From: Streptomyces katrae
GTDB taxonomy: Bacteria > Actinomycetota > Actinomycetes > Streptomycetales > Streptomycetaceae
Length of the DNA: 64,000 bases
Reading direction: 5' to 3'
Assembly (NCBI RefSeq): GCF_000717655.1
Contig: NZ_JNZY01000007.1
Location: 1-64,000, forward strand
Shown here piece after piece: positions 42,974 through 50,935 of this stretch. The number at the start of each line of letters is the position of its first letter. Position 1 is the first letter of the stretch. The position numbers and the translations under genes are program-made. Below the pieces are notes generated by a model. That model saw only the letters and a list, made by a program, of their open reading frames with translations, was not told where the DNA came from and did not search any database.

Positions 42974-44023
42974 ATGCGGCTCGGCATCAATCTCGGCTAC
43001 TGGGGCGCTGGCATGGACGCCGACAACCTCGCCGTGGCCCAGGAGGCGGACCGTCTCGGCTACGACGTCTGCTGGGCCGCGGAGGCCTACGGCTCCGACG
43101 CCCCGACCGTGCTCGCCTGGGTCGCCGCCCAGACCGAGCGCATCGACGTCGGCTCCGCGATCCTGCAGATCCCGGCCCGCCAGCCCGCGATGACCGCCAT
43201 GACCGCCGCCACCCTCGACTCCCTCACCAAGGGCCGCTTCCGGCTCGGCCTCGGCGTCTCCGGCCCCCAGGTCTCCGAGGGCTGGTACGGCGTCAAGTTC
43301 GACAAGCCGCTGGCCCGCACCCGGGAGTACGTGGAGATCGTCCGCAAGGCGATGACCCGCGAGCGCCTCAGTTACGAGGGCGAGCACTGGACCCTCCCGC
43401 TGCCCGGCGGCCCCGGCAAGCCGATCAAGCTCACCGTGCACCCCGAGCGCGAGCACATCCCGCTCTACATCGCCGCCATCGGGCCGAAGAACCTGGAGCA
43501 GACCGGCGAGATCGCCGACGGCGCCCTGCTCATCTTCCCCGCCGCCGAGCACCTGGAGGCCACCGCACTCACCCACATCCGGGCGGGCCGCGAGAAGGCC
43601 GGGCTCACCATGGACGGCTTCGACGTCTGCCCGACCGTGCCGCTGGCCGTCGGTGACGACGTGACCGCCCTCGCCGACATGTTCCGCCCGTACACGGCCC
43701 TGTACGTCGGCGGCATGGGCAGCCGCAAGCAGAACTTCTACAACCAGCTCGCCCGGCGCATGGGCTACGAGAAAGAAGCCGCCGAGATCCAGGACAAGTA
43801 CCTGGCCGGCGACAAGACGGGCGCCGCCGCGGCCGTCCCGCACTCGCTGATCGACTCCACCACCCTGCTCGGCTCCGTCGAGCGGATCGCGGACGGGATG
43901 CGGGCCTACGCCGAGGCCGGGGTCACCACCCTCACGCTCGCCCCGGCCGGGTTCACGCTGGACGAGCGGATCACCGCCCTGCGGGCGGGCACGGAAGCCA
44001 TGGAGCGCGCCGGCCTGGCGTAG
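42974..44023 (+). CDS. F420-dependent LLM-class oxidoreductase (Rv3520c-like)
   Basis: A 349-residue bacterial-luciferase-like TIM-barrel protein. N-terminus MRLGINLGYWGAGMDADNLA, then WAAEAYGSDAPTVLAWVAAQT and GSAILQIPARQPAMTAMTAATLD (landmarks AEAYGSD and IPARQPAMTA), and KGRFRLGLGVSGPQVSEGWYG in the cofactor-binding part. These match the actinobacterial F420-dependent group typified by Rv3520c. It probably reduces or oxidises an unknown substrate with F420. AAGGGGACGA precedes the ATG. Single gene with a palindromic operator candidate upstream and a terminator downstream. Confidence 0.9.
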   Translation: MRLGINLGYWGAGMDADNLAVAQEADRLGYDVCWAAEAYGSDAPTVLAWVAAQTERIDVGSAILQIPARQPAMTAMTAATLDSLTKGRFRLGLGVSGPQVSEGWYGVKFDKPLARTREYVEIVRKAMTRERLSYEGEHWTLPLPGGPGKPIKLTVHPEREHIPLYIAAIGPKNLEQTGEIADGALLIFPAAEHLEATALTHIRAGREKAGLTMDGFDVCPTVPLAVGDDVTALADMFRPYTALYVGGMGSRKQNFYNQLARRMGYEKEAAEIQDKYLAGDKTGAAAAVPHSLIDSTTLLGSVERIADGMRAYAEAGVTTLTLAPAGFTLDERITALRAGTEAMERAGLA

Positions 44024-44052
44024 GGGACCGGCAGAACCAGGAGAACGCCCTG

Positions 44053-44093
44053 CGGCCGTGGTGGGGGCTCGGGGGTCTTCCCCGCCACGGCCG
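44053..44093 (+). terminator. Terminator after the LLM oxidoreductase
   Basis: Arms 44053-44066 (CGGCCGTGGTGGGG) and 44080-44093 (CCCCGCCACGGCCG) pair over 14 positions with one G-T wobble. Confidence 0.85.
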
Positions 44094-44221
44094 ACACACG
44101 CAACAACGCGGGCGGCACCCTTCGGGTTACGCCCGCGCACCGCCCCCTTCACATCGTTCATTCGGCCGATCAGCACGACCCATCGGTTGCCCGGTCCCCG
44201 GATCGGCCGTTGACTCGATGC

Positions 44222-45010
44222 ATGCTCTCTGCCCGCAGCCTGTTCCAGGAGATCGTCGACAACGACGACTCGTTCCAGCTGTTCTGCTCCATCGCCGCCA
44301 GCGGGGAGTCCCAGGGCGGCTGGGAGAACGCCCGGATCGCGGCGCTGGTGCCCGACAGCATGCGCGAGCTGGCGCCCAAGATCACCCGGCACGGCGCCGA
44401 CGAGGACAAGCACGGCCGGATCTTCCAGGCCCTGCTCCGCAAGCGCGGCCTGCCGCCCGTCCCCGTGCCGCCCGAGACCGACTACACGATGCTGCTGGAG
44501 CGGCGCGGCATCGGCCTCGCGCACGAGAAGCTGCGCCGGGCGGAGCCGCTGACCGAGCGGGACATCGTCGTCTACCTCTCGCACAGCCGGGTCACCGAAC
44601 AGCGCGCCGCCGACCAGATGGTCATGCTCGTCCGGCAGTTCGGGGACCACCCCGAGGTCGGCAAGGCCATCCGCATGATCAGCCACGACGAGGAAAACCA
44701 TCTGGCCTACTGCCACGAGGAGCTGCTCCACCTCGTACGCGAGGGGTACGGCCGGACCATCCAGCAGGTGCTGCGCGAAAGCGCCCTCGCCGAGATCTCC
44801 ATCTACCGGGACGTGAGCCTCGCCGTCATGGACCACATGGGCCGGCTGCTGCACTGGCCCGCGCCCAAGGCGGCCGCGCTGGCCGCCGGGGTCCGCGGCA
44901 TGTACGCGTACGAGCGCTTCGCCGGCTGGCACCGGATGATCAGCCTGAACCCGCCGGAGCGGCGCAACGCGCTGGGCGGCGCACCGGTCGGCGCACCCGA
45001 GTTCGTCTAG
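44222..45010 (+). CDS. Ferritin-like-fold protein
   Basis: A 262-residue helical protein with two carboxylate/histidine signatures of di-iron ferritin-like proteins: GADEDKHGRIF (about residues 60-70) and SHDEENHLAYCHEELLH (about 157-173), each providing an E(D)xxH-type ligand set. Members act as oxygenases, oxidases or iron stores; the substrate is unknown. Start: the second of two in-frame candidates (TTG at 44210, ATG at 44222); no clear ribosome site is visible, and CGTTGACTCG just upstream may be promoter sequence. Confidence 0.8.
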   Translation: MLSARSLFQEIVDNDDSFQLFCSIAASGESQGGWENARIAALVPDSMRELAPKITRHGADEDKHGRIFQALLRKRGLPPVPVPPETDYTMLLERRGIGLAHEKLRRAEPLTERDIVVYLSHSRVTEQRAADQMVMLVRQFGDHPEVGKAIRMISHDEENHLAYCHEELLHLVREGYGRTIQQVLRESALAEISIYRDVSLAVMDHMGRLLHWPAPKAAALAAGVRGMYAYERFAGWHRMISLNPPERRNALGGAPVGAPEFV

Positions 45011-45022
45011 CCCCCGGGCCGG

Positions 45023-46015
45023 CTACAGCCAGCCGCGGGACTTGAACATGCGGTGCAGGCCCAGACAGACGCCCACCATCACCAGCACCACCACCGGATA
45101 GCCCCAGGACTGCCGCAGCTCCCACATGTGGTCGAAGTTCATCCCGTAGATCCCCGCCACCATCGTCGGGACGGCCGCCATCGCAGCCCAGGCCGAGATC
45201 TTGCGCATGTCGTCGTTCTGCCGGACGCCCATCTGCGCCAGGTGCGCCGCCAGCGCGTCCGACAGCAGCCGGTCCAGGCCCTCGATGTACTCGCTCGCCC
45301 TGGTCAGGTGGTCGGCGACGTCGCGGAAGAACGGCTGCGCGTGCTCGTGCACGAACGGCACGTTCCCGAAGGCGAGGCGTTCCATCGGCTGGAGCAGCGG
45401 GTTCGTCGCCCGGCGGAACTCCAGCACCTGCCGCTTGAAGCCGTAGATCCGGGCGGCGGTGTTCTTCGTGTCCGTGGCGTTCGGCGCGAAGACCTCGGCC
45501 TCCACCTCCTCCAGGTCGGCCTGGAGCTCGGCCGCGACCTCGATGTAGTGGTCGACCACCGCATCGGACACCGCGTACAGGACCGCTGTCGGGCCGTGCC
45601 GCAGGACCTCCGGCTCGTGCTCCAGCCGTTGGCGCACGGCGCTCAGCGCGGCCCCCTCGCCGTGCCGGACCGTGACCACGAAGGAGTCGCCGATGAAGAG
45701 CATCAGCTCGCCCGCGGTCACCGTGTCGGTGTCCTCGTCGTACATCACCGGCTTGAGGACGACGAACAGCGAGTCGTCGTACACCTCGAGCTTGGGGCGC
45801 TGGTGCGCCATCAGCGCGTCCTCCACCGCCAGCTTGTGCAGCCGGAACTCGTGGCTGACGTGCTCGAATTCCTCCTCCGTCGGCTCGTACATGCCGATCC
45901 AGAGGAAGGCGTCGCCGCTCGCCCGCGCCTCGTCGAGGGCGTCCGAGAGGTCCTCGGGCGCAGGGGAGCGGCGGCCGTCCCGGTACATGGCGCAGTCGAC
46001 AATCACGAGGGGCAT
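45023..46015 (-). CDS. corA: CorA-family magnesium/cobalt transporter
   Basis: A 330-residue divalent-cation channel. Large N-terminal cytoplasmic domain, long helix with EVEAEVFAPNATDTKN, then two membrane helices near the C-terminus; the pore signature Gly-Met-Asn is at 291-293 in IYGMNF, with HMW in the periplasmic loop and a basic cytosolic tail RMFKSRGWL. The ATG at 46015 is chosen because family alignment begins there and sequence upstream is the promoter of the divergent phosphatase gene. It works as a homopentamer. Confidence 0.92.
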   Translation of the reverse strand: MPLVIVDCAMYRDGRRSPAPEDLSDALDEARASGDAFLWIGMYEPTEEEFEHVSHEFRLHKLAVEDALMAHQRPKLEVYDDSLFVVLKPVMYDEDTDTVTAGELMLFIGDSFVVTVRHGEGAALSAVRQRLEHEPEVLRHGPTAVLYAVSDAVVDHYIEVAAELQADLEEVEAEVFAPNATDTKNTAARIYGFKRQVLEFRRATNPLLQPMERLAFGNVPFVHEHAQPFFRDVADHLTRASEYIEGLDRLLSDALAAHLAQMGVRQNDDMRKISAWAAMAAVPTMVAGIYGMNFDHMWELRQSWGYPVVVLVMVGVCLGLHRMFKSRGWL

Positions 46016-46083
46016 TCTCCCCTGCCCGCGCCCGGCCCGCACCCGACGGGCACCGCGCCCCCCTGCTCGCGGCCGACAGCACC

Positions 46084-46089
46084 TAGGCT
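46084..46089 (+). promoter_or_regulatory. -10 box, leaderless candidate
   Basis: TAGGCT, seven bases before the ATG at 46097; no ribosome site fits between them. Confidence 0.55.
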
Positions 46090-46096
46090 TTGCGTC

Positions 46097-46834
46097 ATGG
46101 CCACGCTGATCCTCGTACGACACGGGCGGTCCACCGCCAACACCGCAGGGCTGCTCGCCGGATGGACGCCGGGAGTGGCCCTCGACGAGCGCGGCGCCGA
46201 ACAGGCGGCGGCGCTGCCCGGGCGGCTCGCCGCGGTGCCGCTCGCCGCAGCCGTCAGCAGCCCGCTGCAGCGCTGCCGGGAGACCCTCGCCCCGCTGCTC
46301 GCCGCGCGCCCGGAGCTGGCGCTGCACACCGACGACCGGATCGGCGAATGCCACTACGGCGACTGGTCGAACCGCAAACTCTCGGAGCTGGGCGATGAAC
46401 CGCTGATGAAGATCGTCCAACAGCACCCCTCGGCCGCCGCCTTCCCGGGCGGGGAGTCCATGCGCGCCATGCAGGCGCGCGCCGTGGACGCCGTACGGGA
46501 GTGGAACGCGCGGATCGAAGAGGAGCACGGGAGCGACGCCGTCTTCCTCATGTGCTCGCACGGGGACGTCATCAAGTCCCTTGTCGCGGACGCCCTGGGC
46601 ATGCACCTGGACCTCTTCCAGCGCATCCACGTGGACCCCTGCTCGGTCACGGCCGTCCGCTACACGCCGACACGCCCGTTCCTGCTCCGGCTCGGCGACA
46701 CCGGGGACTTCGGCTCGCTCGCCCCGCGCCCGGCCCGTGCACCGGACGCGGCCGCGGCGGAAACGGAAACCTTCGAAAGCGCGACCGAAGACGGCGGGAA
46801 CGCCGTCGTGGGGGGCGGCGCGGGCGCGGCGTGA
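46097..46834 (+). CDS. Histidine phosphatase / putative phosphomutase (MSMEG_4193 family)
   Basis: A 245-residue protein of the phosphoglycerate-mutase superfamily. The phospho-acceptor His9 lies in LVRHGRSTAN, the second Arg in SSPLQRCRETL, the acid in GECHYGDW and the second His in MCSHGDVIK. The last 30 residues are Ala/Glu/Gly-rich and not part of the fold. In actinobacteria this gene travels with DUF3090, a kinase-like gene and mshC, as here, suggesting a shared but undefined role. The mRNA appears leaderless. Confidence 0.9.
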   Translation: MATLILVRHGRSTANTAGLLAGWTPGVALDERGAEQAAALPGRLAAVPLAAAVSSPLQRCRETLAPLLAARPELALHTDDRIGECHYGDWSNRKLSELGDEPLMKIVQQHPSAAAFPGGESMRAMQARAVDAVREWNARIEEEHGSDAVFLMCSHGDVIKSLVADALGMHLDLFQRIHVDPCSVTAVRYTPTRPFLLRLGDTGDFGSLAPRPARAPDAAAAETETFESATEDGGNAVVGGGAGAA

Positions 46835-46989
46835 TCGAACGGCGCAGTAGGGTGGACTGGCCCGATCAAACGAGCACGGCGGGGCGAGCACGGCCCGCGA
46901 GCCCGCCGGAAGCCCAGCCAGAAGCACCGCCGCAAGAGCAGCCACACGCGTGCAGCCCTTCCCCTACCACCGAGACTTGGAGACTGGAC

Positions 46990-47580
46990 GTGCCCCGTCA
47001 GGTGTTCCTCTACGATCCGCCGGACCGCTTCGTGGCCGGCACGGTCGGCCTTCCGGGACGCCGTACGTTCTTCCTGCAGGCATCGTCCGGCCCCCGCGTC
47101 ACCAGCGTCTCCCTGGAGAAGACCCAGGTCGCTGCGCTGGCCGAGCGGATGGACGAGCTGCTGGACGAGGTCGTACGGCGCACCGGCGGCAATGCCCCGG
47201 TCCCGGCCGTCGCCCCCGCCGAGGCCGCCGACACCGCGCCGCTGGACGTCCCGGTCGACGAGGAGTTCCGCGTCGGCACCATGGCCCTGGCCTGGGACGG
47301 CGAGGAACAGCGGATGATCGTCGAGGCGCAGGCTCTGGTGGAACTCGAGGCCGACTCGGAGGAGGATCTCGCCGAGGCGGAGGAGCGGCTGCTCCAGGAC
47401 GAGGAGAACGGCCCGCCGATGCTGCGGGTCCGCCTCACCGGCGCCCAGGCCCGGGCCTTCGCCAAGCGGGCCCTTGACGTGGTCAACGCCGGCCGGCCGC
47501 CGTGCCCGCTGTGCAGCCTGCCGCTGGATCCCGAGGGCCACGTGTGCCCGCGCCAGAACGGCTACCGGCGCCAGGTGTGA
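46990..47580 (+). CDS. DUF3090 protein with C-terminal zinc ribbon
   Basis: A 196-residue actinobacterial protein: beta-rich N-terminal part (MPRQVFLYDPPDRFVAGTVG), EEFRVGTMALAWDG in the middle, an acidic helix and, at the C-terminus, CPLCSLPLDPEGHVCPRQNG, a likely zinc-binding knuckle. Function unknown. GTG start with TTGGAGACTGG before it; a possible -10 box TAGGGT stands at 46848-46853. Its stop overlaps the next gene's GTG (GTGA). Confidence 0.9.
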   Translation: MPRQVFLYDPPDRFVAGTVGLPGRRTFFLQASSGPRVTSVSLEKTQVAALAERMDELLDEVVRRTGGNAPVPAVAPAEAADTAPLDVPVDEEFRVGTMALAWDGEEQRMIVEAQALVELEADSEEDLAEAEERLLQDEENGPPMLRVRLTGAQARAFAKRALDVVNAGRPPCPLCSLPLDPEGHVCPRQNGYRRQV

Positions 47581-48410
47581 CCACCACGGGGGAACTTGAG
47601 GAGCTGCTCGCCAAGGGCGAGCTGAAGGTCGTCGGCCGGATCCGCGAGGCGTCCAACGCCGTGCTGCTGTGCACGGTGACGTACGGGGACGCCAGCGCCG
47701 ACTGCGTGTACAAGCCGGTCAAGGGGGAGCGCCCGCTGTGGGACTTCCCGGACGGGAACCTCGCGCAGCGGGAGGTCGCCGCCTACCTGGTCTCCGAGGC
47801 CATGGGCTGGGGCCTGGTGCCGCCGACCGTGCTGCGCGACGGGCCGTACGGCGAGGGCATGGTCCAGCTGTGGATCGCGTCCACGCCCGCCGGGGACGGG
47901 CCGGAAGACGCCGAGAAGTCGGACGAGAGCGGCCTGCTGGCCCTCGTCGAGGGCGAGGAGGCGGGGGAGGGCTGGAAGCCGGTCGCCCTCGCCGACGTCG
48001 GGGAGGGGCGCACCGCGCTGCTCGTGCACGCCGACGACCCGCGCCTGCGCCGGCTCGCCGTCCTCGACGCCGTGATCAACAACGGCGACCGCAAGGGCGG
48101 CCACCTGCTGCCCGCGCCCGACGGGCGGCTCTACGGCATCGACCACGGGGTCACCTTCCACCGCGAGGACAAGCTGCGGACCCTGCTGTGGGGCTGGGCG
48201 GGCGAACCGCTGACCGACGAGGCGCGCGAGGTGCTGGCCTCGCTGTCGGCCCTGCTGGCCGACGGGGAGCCGCTCGCCGCCCGGCTGGCCGAACTGATCA
48301 CACCGGTCGAGCTGGCCGCCGTACGGGCCCGGGTGGCCCATCTGCTGCGCACCGGGGTGCATCCGCAGCCGTCGGGGCAGTGGCCCGCGATCCCCTGGCC
48401 GCCGGTCTGA
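47577..48410 (+). CDS. Kinase-like protein of the SCO1664 family
   Basis: A 277-residue protein with a PI3/4-kinase-like fold, known in actinobacteria as the SCO1664 family. Visible parts: YKPVKGERPLWDFPDG (about 44-59, with the ATP-site Lys), LREVAAY-type helix, LDAVINNGDRKGGHLLP (catalytic-loop Asn-Asp region near 164-180) and YGIDHGVTFHREDKLRT (metal Asp). Target unknown. It is translationally coupled to DUF3090 and lies 110 bases before mshC. Confidence 0.88.
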   Translation: MTTTGELEELLAKGELKVVGRIREASNAVLLCTVTYGDASADCVYKPVKGERPLWDFPDGNLAQREVAAYLVSEAMGWGLVPPTVLRDGPYGEGMVQLWIASTPAGDGPEDAEKSDESGLLALVEGEEAGEGWKPVALADVGEGRTALLVHADDPRLRRLAVLDAVINNGDRKGGHLLPAPDGRLYGIDHGVTFHREDKLRTLLWGWAGEPLTDEAREVLASLSALLADGEPLAARLAELITPVELAAVRARVAHLLRTGVHPQPSGQWPAIPWPPV

Positions 48411-48508
48411 ACCGGACGGACCGGAGACGCACAGAACCGGCCAGACCGCAAGAGTGCTGATCAAGCCAACAGTGCAGGTCCGGTTCGTTTTCGGAACAGG
48501 CGTCCGGT

Positions 48509-48514
48509 TAGGCT
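48509..48514 (+). promoter_or_regulatory. -10 box of mshC, leaderless candidate
   Basis: TAGGCT followed by six bases and the ATG of mshC. No SigR-type -35/-10 pair was recognised. Confidence 0.55.
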
Positions 48515-48520
48515 CGAGAC

Positions 48521-49750
48521 ATGCATGCCTGGCCCGCTTCTGAGGTCCCCGCCCTGCCCGGCAAGGGCCGCGACCTCCAGATCCACGACACCGCGACCCA
48601 GGGGACGATCACCCTCGCCCCCGGTCCCGTCGCCCGTATCTACGTCTGCGGCATCACCCCGTACGACGCGACCCACATCGGTCACGCGGCGACCTACAAC
48701 GCGTTCGACCTCGTGCAACGCGTGTGGCTCGACACCAAGCGGCAGGTCCACTACGTCCAGAACGTCACGGACGTGGACGATCCGCTGCTGGAGCGGGCGC
48801 TGCGCGACAACCTGGACTGGACCGAGCTCGCGGAGCGCGAGACGGCCCTCTTCCGCGAGGACATGACGGCCCTGCGGATGCTGCCCCCGCAGCAGTACAT
48901 CGGCGCCGTCGAGGCCATACCCGGCATCGTGCCGCTGGTGGAGCGGCTGCGCGACGCCGGCGCGGCGTACGAGCTGGACGGCGACATCTACTTCTCGGTC
49001 GGGTCCGACGCGAACTTCGGCAAGGTCTCCAACCTGGACGCCGAGGCGATGCGGCTGCTGTCCGCGGAGCGCGGTGGCGACCCGGAGCGCCCGGGGAAGA
49101 AGAACCCGCTGGACCCGATGCTGTGGATGGCGGCGCGCCCGGGCGAGCCGAGCTGGGACGGCGCCTCCCTGGGCCCGGGCCGGCCCGGCTGGCACATCGA
49201 GTGCGTCGCCATCGCCCTGGACCACCTGGGCATGGGCTTCGACATCCAGGGCGGAGGCTCCGACCTGACGTTCCCGCACCACGAGATGGGCGCCTCGCAC
49301 GCGCAGGTGCTGACGGGCGAGTTCCCGATGGCCAAGGCCTATGTGCACGCGGGCATGGTCGCGCTGCACGGCGAGAAGATGTCGAAGTCGAAGGGCAACC
49401 TGGTCTTCGTCTCCGCGCTGCGGCGCGCCGGGGTGGACCCGGCTGCGATCCGCCTCGCGCTGCTCTCGCACCACTACCGGGCCGACTGGGAGTGGACGGA
49501 CGAGGTCCTCGAGCAGGCGGTGGCCCGCCTGGAGCGCTGGCGCGCGGCCGTGTCCCGGCCGGACGGCCTGCCGGCGGACGCGCTCGTCGAGGAGGTCCGC
49601 GAGGCGCTGGCGAACGACCTGGACGCGCCGGCCGCGCTGGCGGCGGTGGACCGCTGGGTGGACGCCCAGAACGCCTCCGACGGGGACGACGAGTCCGCGC
49701 CGGGCCTGGTCTCGCGCACGGTCGACGCCCTCCTGGGCGTGGCCCTGTAA
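48521..49750 (+). CDS. mshC: Mycothiol cysteine ligase MshC
   Basis: A 409-residue class-I cysteinyl-tRNA-synthetase-like enzyme that joins L-cysteine to GlcN-myo-inositol with ATP, the fourth step of mycothiol synthesis. Cys43 ([15 protein letters not shown]) is a zinc ligand, HIGH at 52-55 and KMSKS at 286-290 are the nucleotide-binding motifs, and [16 protein letters not shown] carries another zinc ligand. It lacks the tRNA-binding C-terminal domain of true CysRS; length matches MshC. It has its own promoter and a strong terminator. Confidence 0.97.
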   Translation: MHAWPASEVPALPGKGRDLQIHDTATQGTITLAPGPVARIYVCGITPYDATHIGHAATYNAFDLVQRVWLDTKRQVHYVQNVTDVDDPLLERALRDNLDWTELAERETALFREDMTALRMLPPQQYIGAVEAIPGIVPLVERLRDAGAAYELDGDIYFSVGSDANFGKVSNLDAEAMRLLSAERGGDPERPGKKNPLDPMLWMAARPGEPSWDGASLGPGRPGWHIECVAIALDHLGMGFDIQGGGSDLTFPHHEMGASHAQVLTGEFPMAKAYVHAGMVALHGEKMSKSKGNLVFVSALRRAGVDPAAIRLALLSHHYRADWEWTDEVLEQAVARLERWRAAVSRPDGLPADALVEEVREALANDLDAPAALAAVDRWVDAQNASDGDDESAPGLVSRTVDALLGVAL

Positions 49751-49770
49751 CCCGCCGCAGCCGAAGCCGC

Positions 49771-49804
49771 CGATGCCCCCTGTCCTTCCGGGCAGGGGGC
49801 ATCG
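49771..49804. terminator. Bidirectional terminator after mshC
   Basis: CGATGCCCCCTGTCC-TTCC-GGGCAGGGGGCATCG over 49771-49804: 14 or 15 paired positions (one T-G wobble) with a TTCC loop, between convergent genes. Confidence 0.9.
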
Positions 49805-49824
49805 CTGCGTTCAGGGCCGGCCGG

Positions 49825-50808
49825 CTACGCCTCGGGAGGCGTGTCGTCCTCGTCCGGGGCCGGCGGCTCCTCGCCCGCCGGGTCCTGCTTGCGCTTCGGG
49901 GGGCGGGTCAGGCCGCTGCTCGTGTCGCGGAGGTAGGAGCCGTCGCCCGCCTCGGCCGGGGGCCCCGCCGGGTCACGGCGCCGCAGGTACCGCTCGAACT
50001 CCCGGGCGATGGCGTCGCCCGACGCCTCCGGCAGGTCCGCCGTGTCCCGCGCCTCCTCCAGCGTCTGGACGTACTCCGCCACCTCGCTGTCCTCCGCGGC
50101 CAGTTGGTCCACGCCGAGCTGCCACGCCCGCGCGTCCTCCGGGAGTTCGCCCAGCGGGATCCGGATGTCGATCAGGTCCTCCAGCCGGTTCAGCAGGGCC
50201 AGCGTCGCCTTCGGGTTCGGCGGCTGGGAGACGTAGTGCGGGACCGCCGCCCACAGGGACACCGCCGGCACTCCGGCATGCGTGCAGGCCTCCTGGAGAA
50301 TGCCCACGATCCCCGTGGGGCCCTCGTACTTCGTCTCCTCCAGGTCCATCGTGCGCGCCAGGTCCGGGTCCGAGGTGACCCCGCTGACCGGCACCGGCCG
50401 CGTGTGCGGGGTGTCGCCGAGCAGGGCGCCCAGGATCACCACCATCTCCACGCCCAGTTCGTGCGCGAAGCCCAGGATCTCGTTGCAGAACGACCGCCAC
50501 CGCATGGACGGTTCGATGCCCCGTACGAGGACGAGGTCACGCGGCTTCGCGCCGCTGATCCGGACCACCGACAGCCTCGTCGTCGGCCACGTGATCTTCC
50601 GTACCCCGTTGTCCAGCCACACCGTCGGCCGGTTGACCTGGAAGTCGTAGTAGTCCTCGGCGTCCAGCGCCGCGAAGACCTCGCCCTTCCACTCCCGGTC
50701 CAGGTGCGCGACCGCACCGGAGGCCGCGTCACCCGCGTCGTTCCAGCCCTCGAACGCGGCCACCATGACCGGGTCGATCAGCTCGGGCACGCCCTCAAGC
50801 TCGATCAC
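49825..50808 (-). CDS. PAC2-family protein (proteasome-assembly-chaperone fold)
   Basis: A 327-residue protein of the PAC2 family: MIELEGVPELIDPVMVAAFEGWNDAGDAA (landmark GWNDAGDAA, residues 21-29), GVEMVVILGALLGDTPHTR, PTGIVGILQEACTHAG. The tail after residue 275 is disordered and rich in Pro, Lys and Asp/Glu. Archaeal relatives and actinobacterial ones linked to the proteasome (Pup system) are known, but the role here is not established. Convergent with mshC. Confidence 0.9.
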   Translation of the reverse strand: MIELEGVPELIDPVMVAAFEGWNDAGDAASGAVAHLDREWKGEVFAALDAEDYYDFQVNRPTVWLDNGVRKITWPTTRLSVVRISGAKPRDLVLVRGIEPSMRWRSFCNEILGFAHELGVEMVVILGALLGDTPHTRPVPVSGVTSDPDLARTMDLEETKYEGPTGIVGILQEACTHAGVPAVSLWAAVPHYVSQPPNPKATLALLNRLEDLIDIRIPLGELPEDARAWQLGVDQLAAEDSEVAEYVQTLEEARDTADLPEASGDAIAREFERYLRRRDPAGPPAEAGDGSYLRDTSSGLTRPPKRKQDPAGEEPPAPDEDDTPPEA

Positions 50809-50886
50809 CCAGGTCTCCTTCCGAAGTTCCCTTGCGTACGTGGGTCAGCCTAAGCCTTGAGACGACACCAGCCACAGCCCACGACA

Positions 50887-50916
50887 GAGGGGCGGTTCCC
50901 CTCGGAACCGCCCCTC
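50887..50916 (-). terminator. Terminator of the glpFKD operon
   Basis: GAGGGGCGGTTCC-CCTC-GGAACCGCCCCTC, a perfect 13-base stem 20 bases past the glpD stop. Confidence 0.9.
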
Positions 50917-50935
50917 TTCCCCACCTGCGTGGCAG

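Noticed and set aside
48470..48520. SigR-type promoter before mshC
   Set aside because: GGAAC is present, but no GTT at the required 18-19-base spacing was found; the TAGGCT -10 box before the ATG is the simpler reading.
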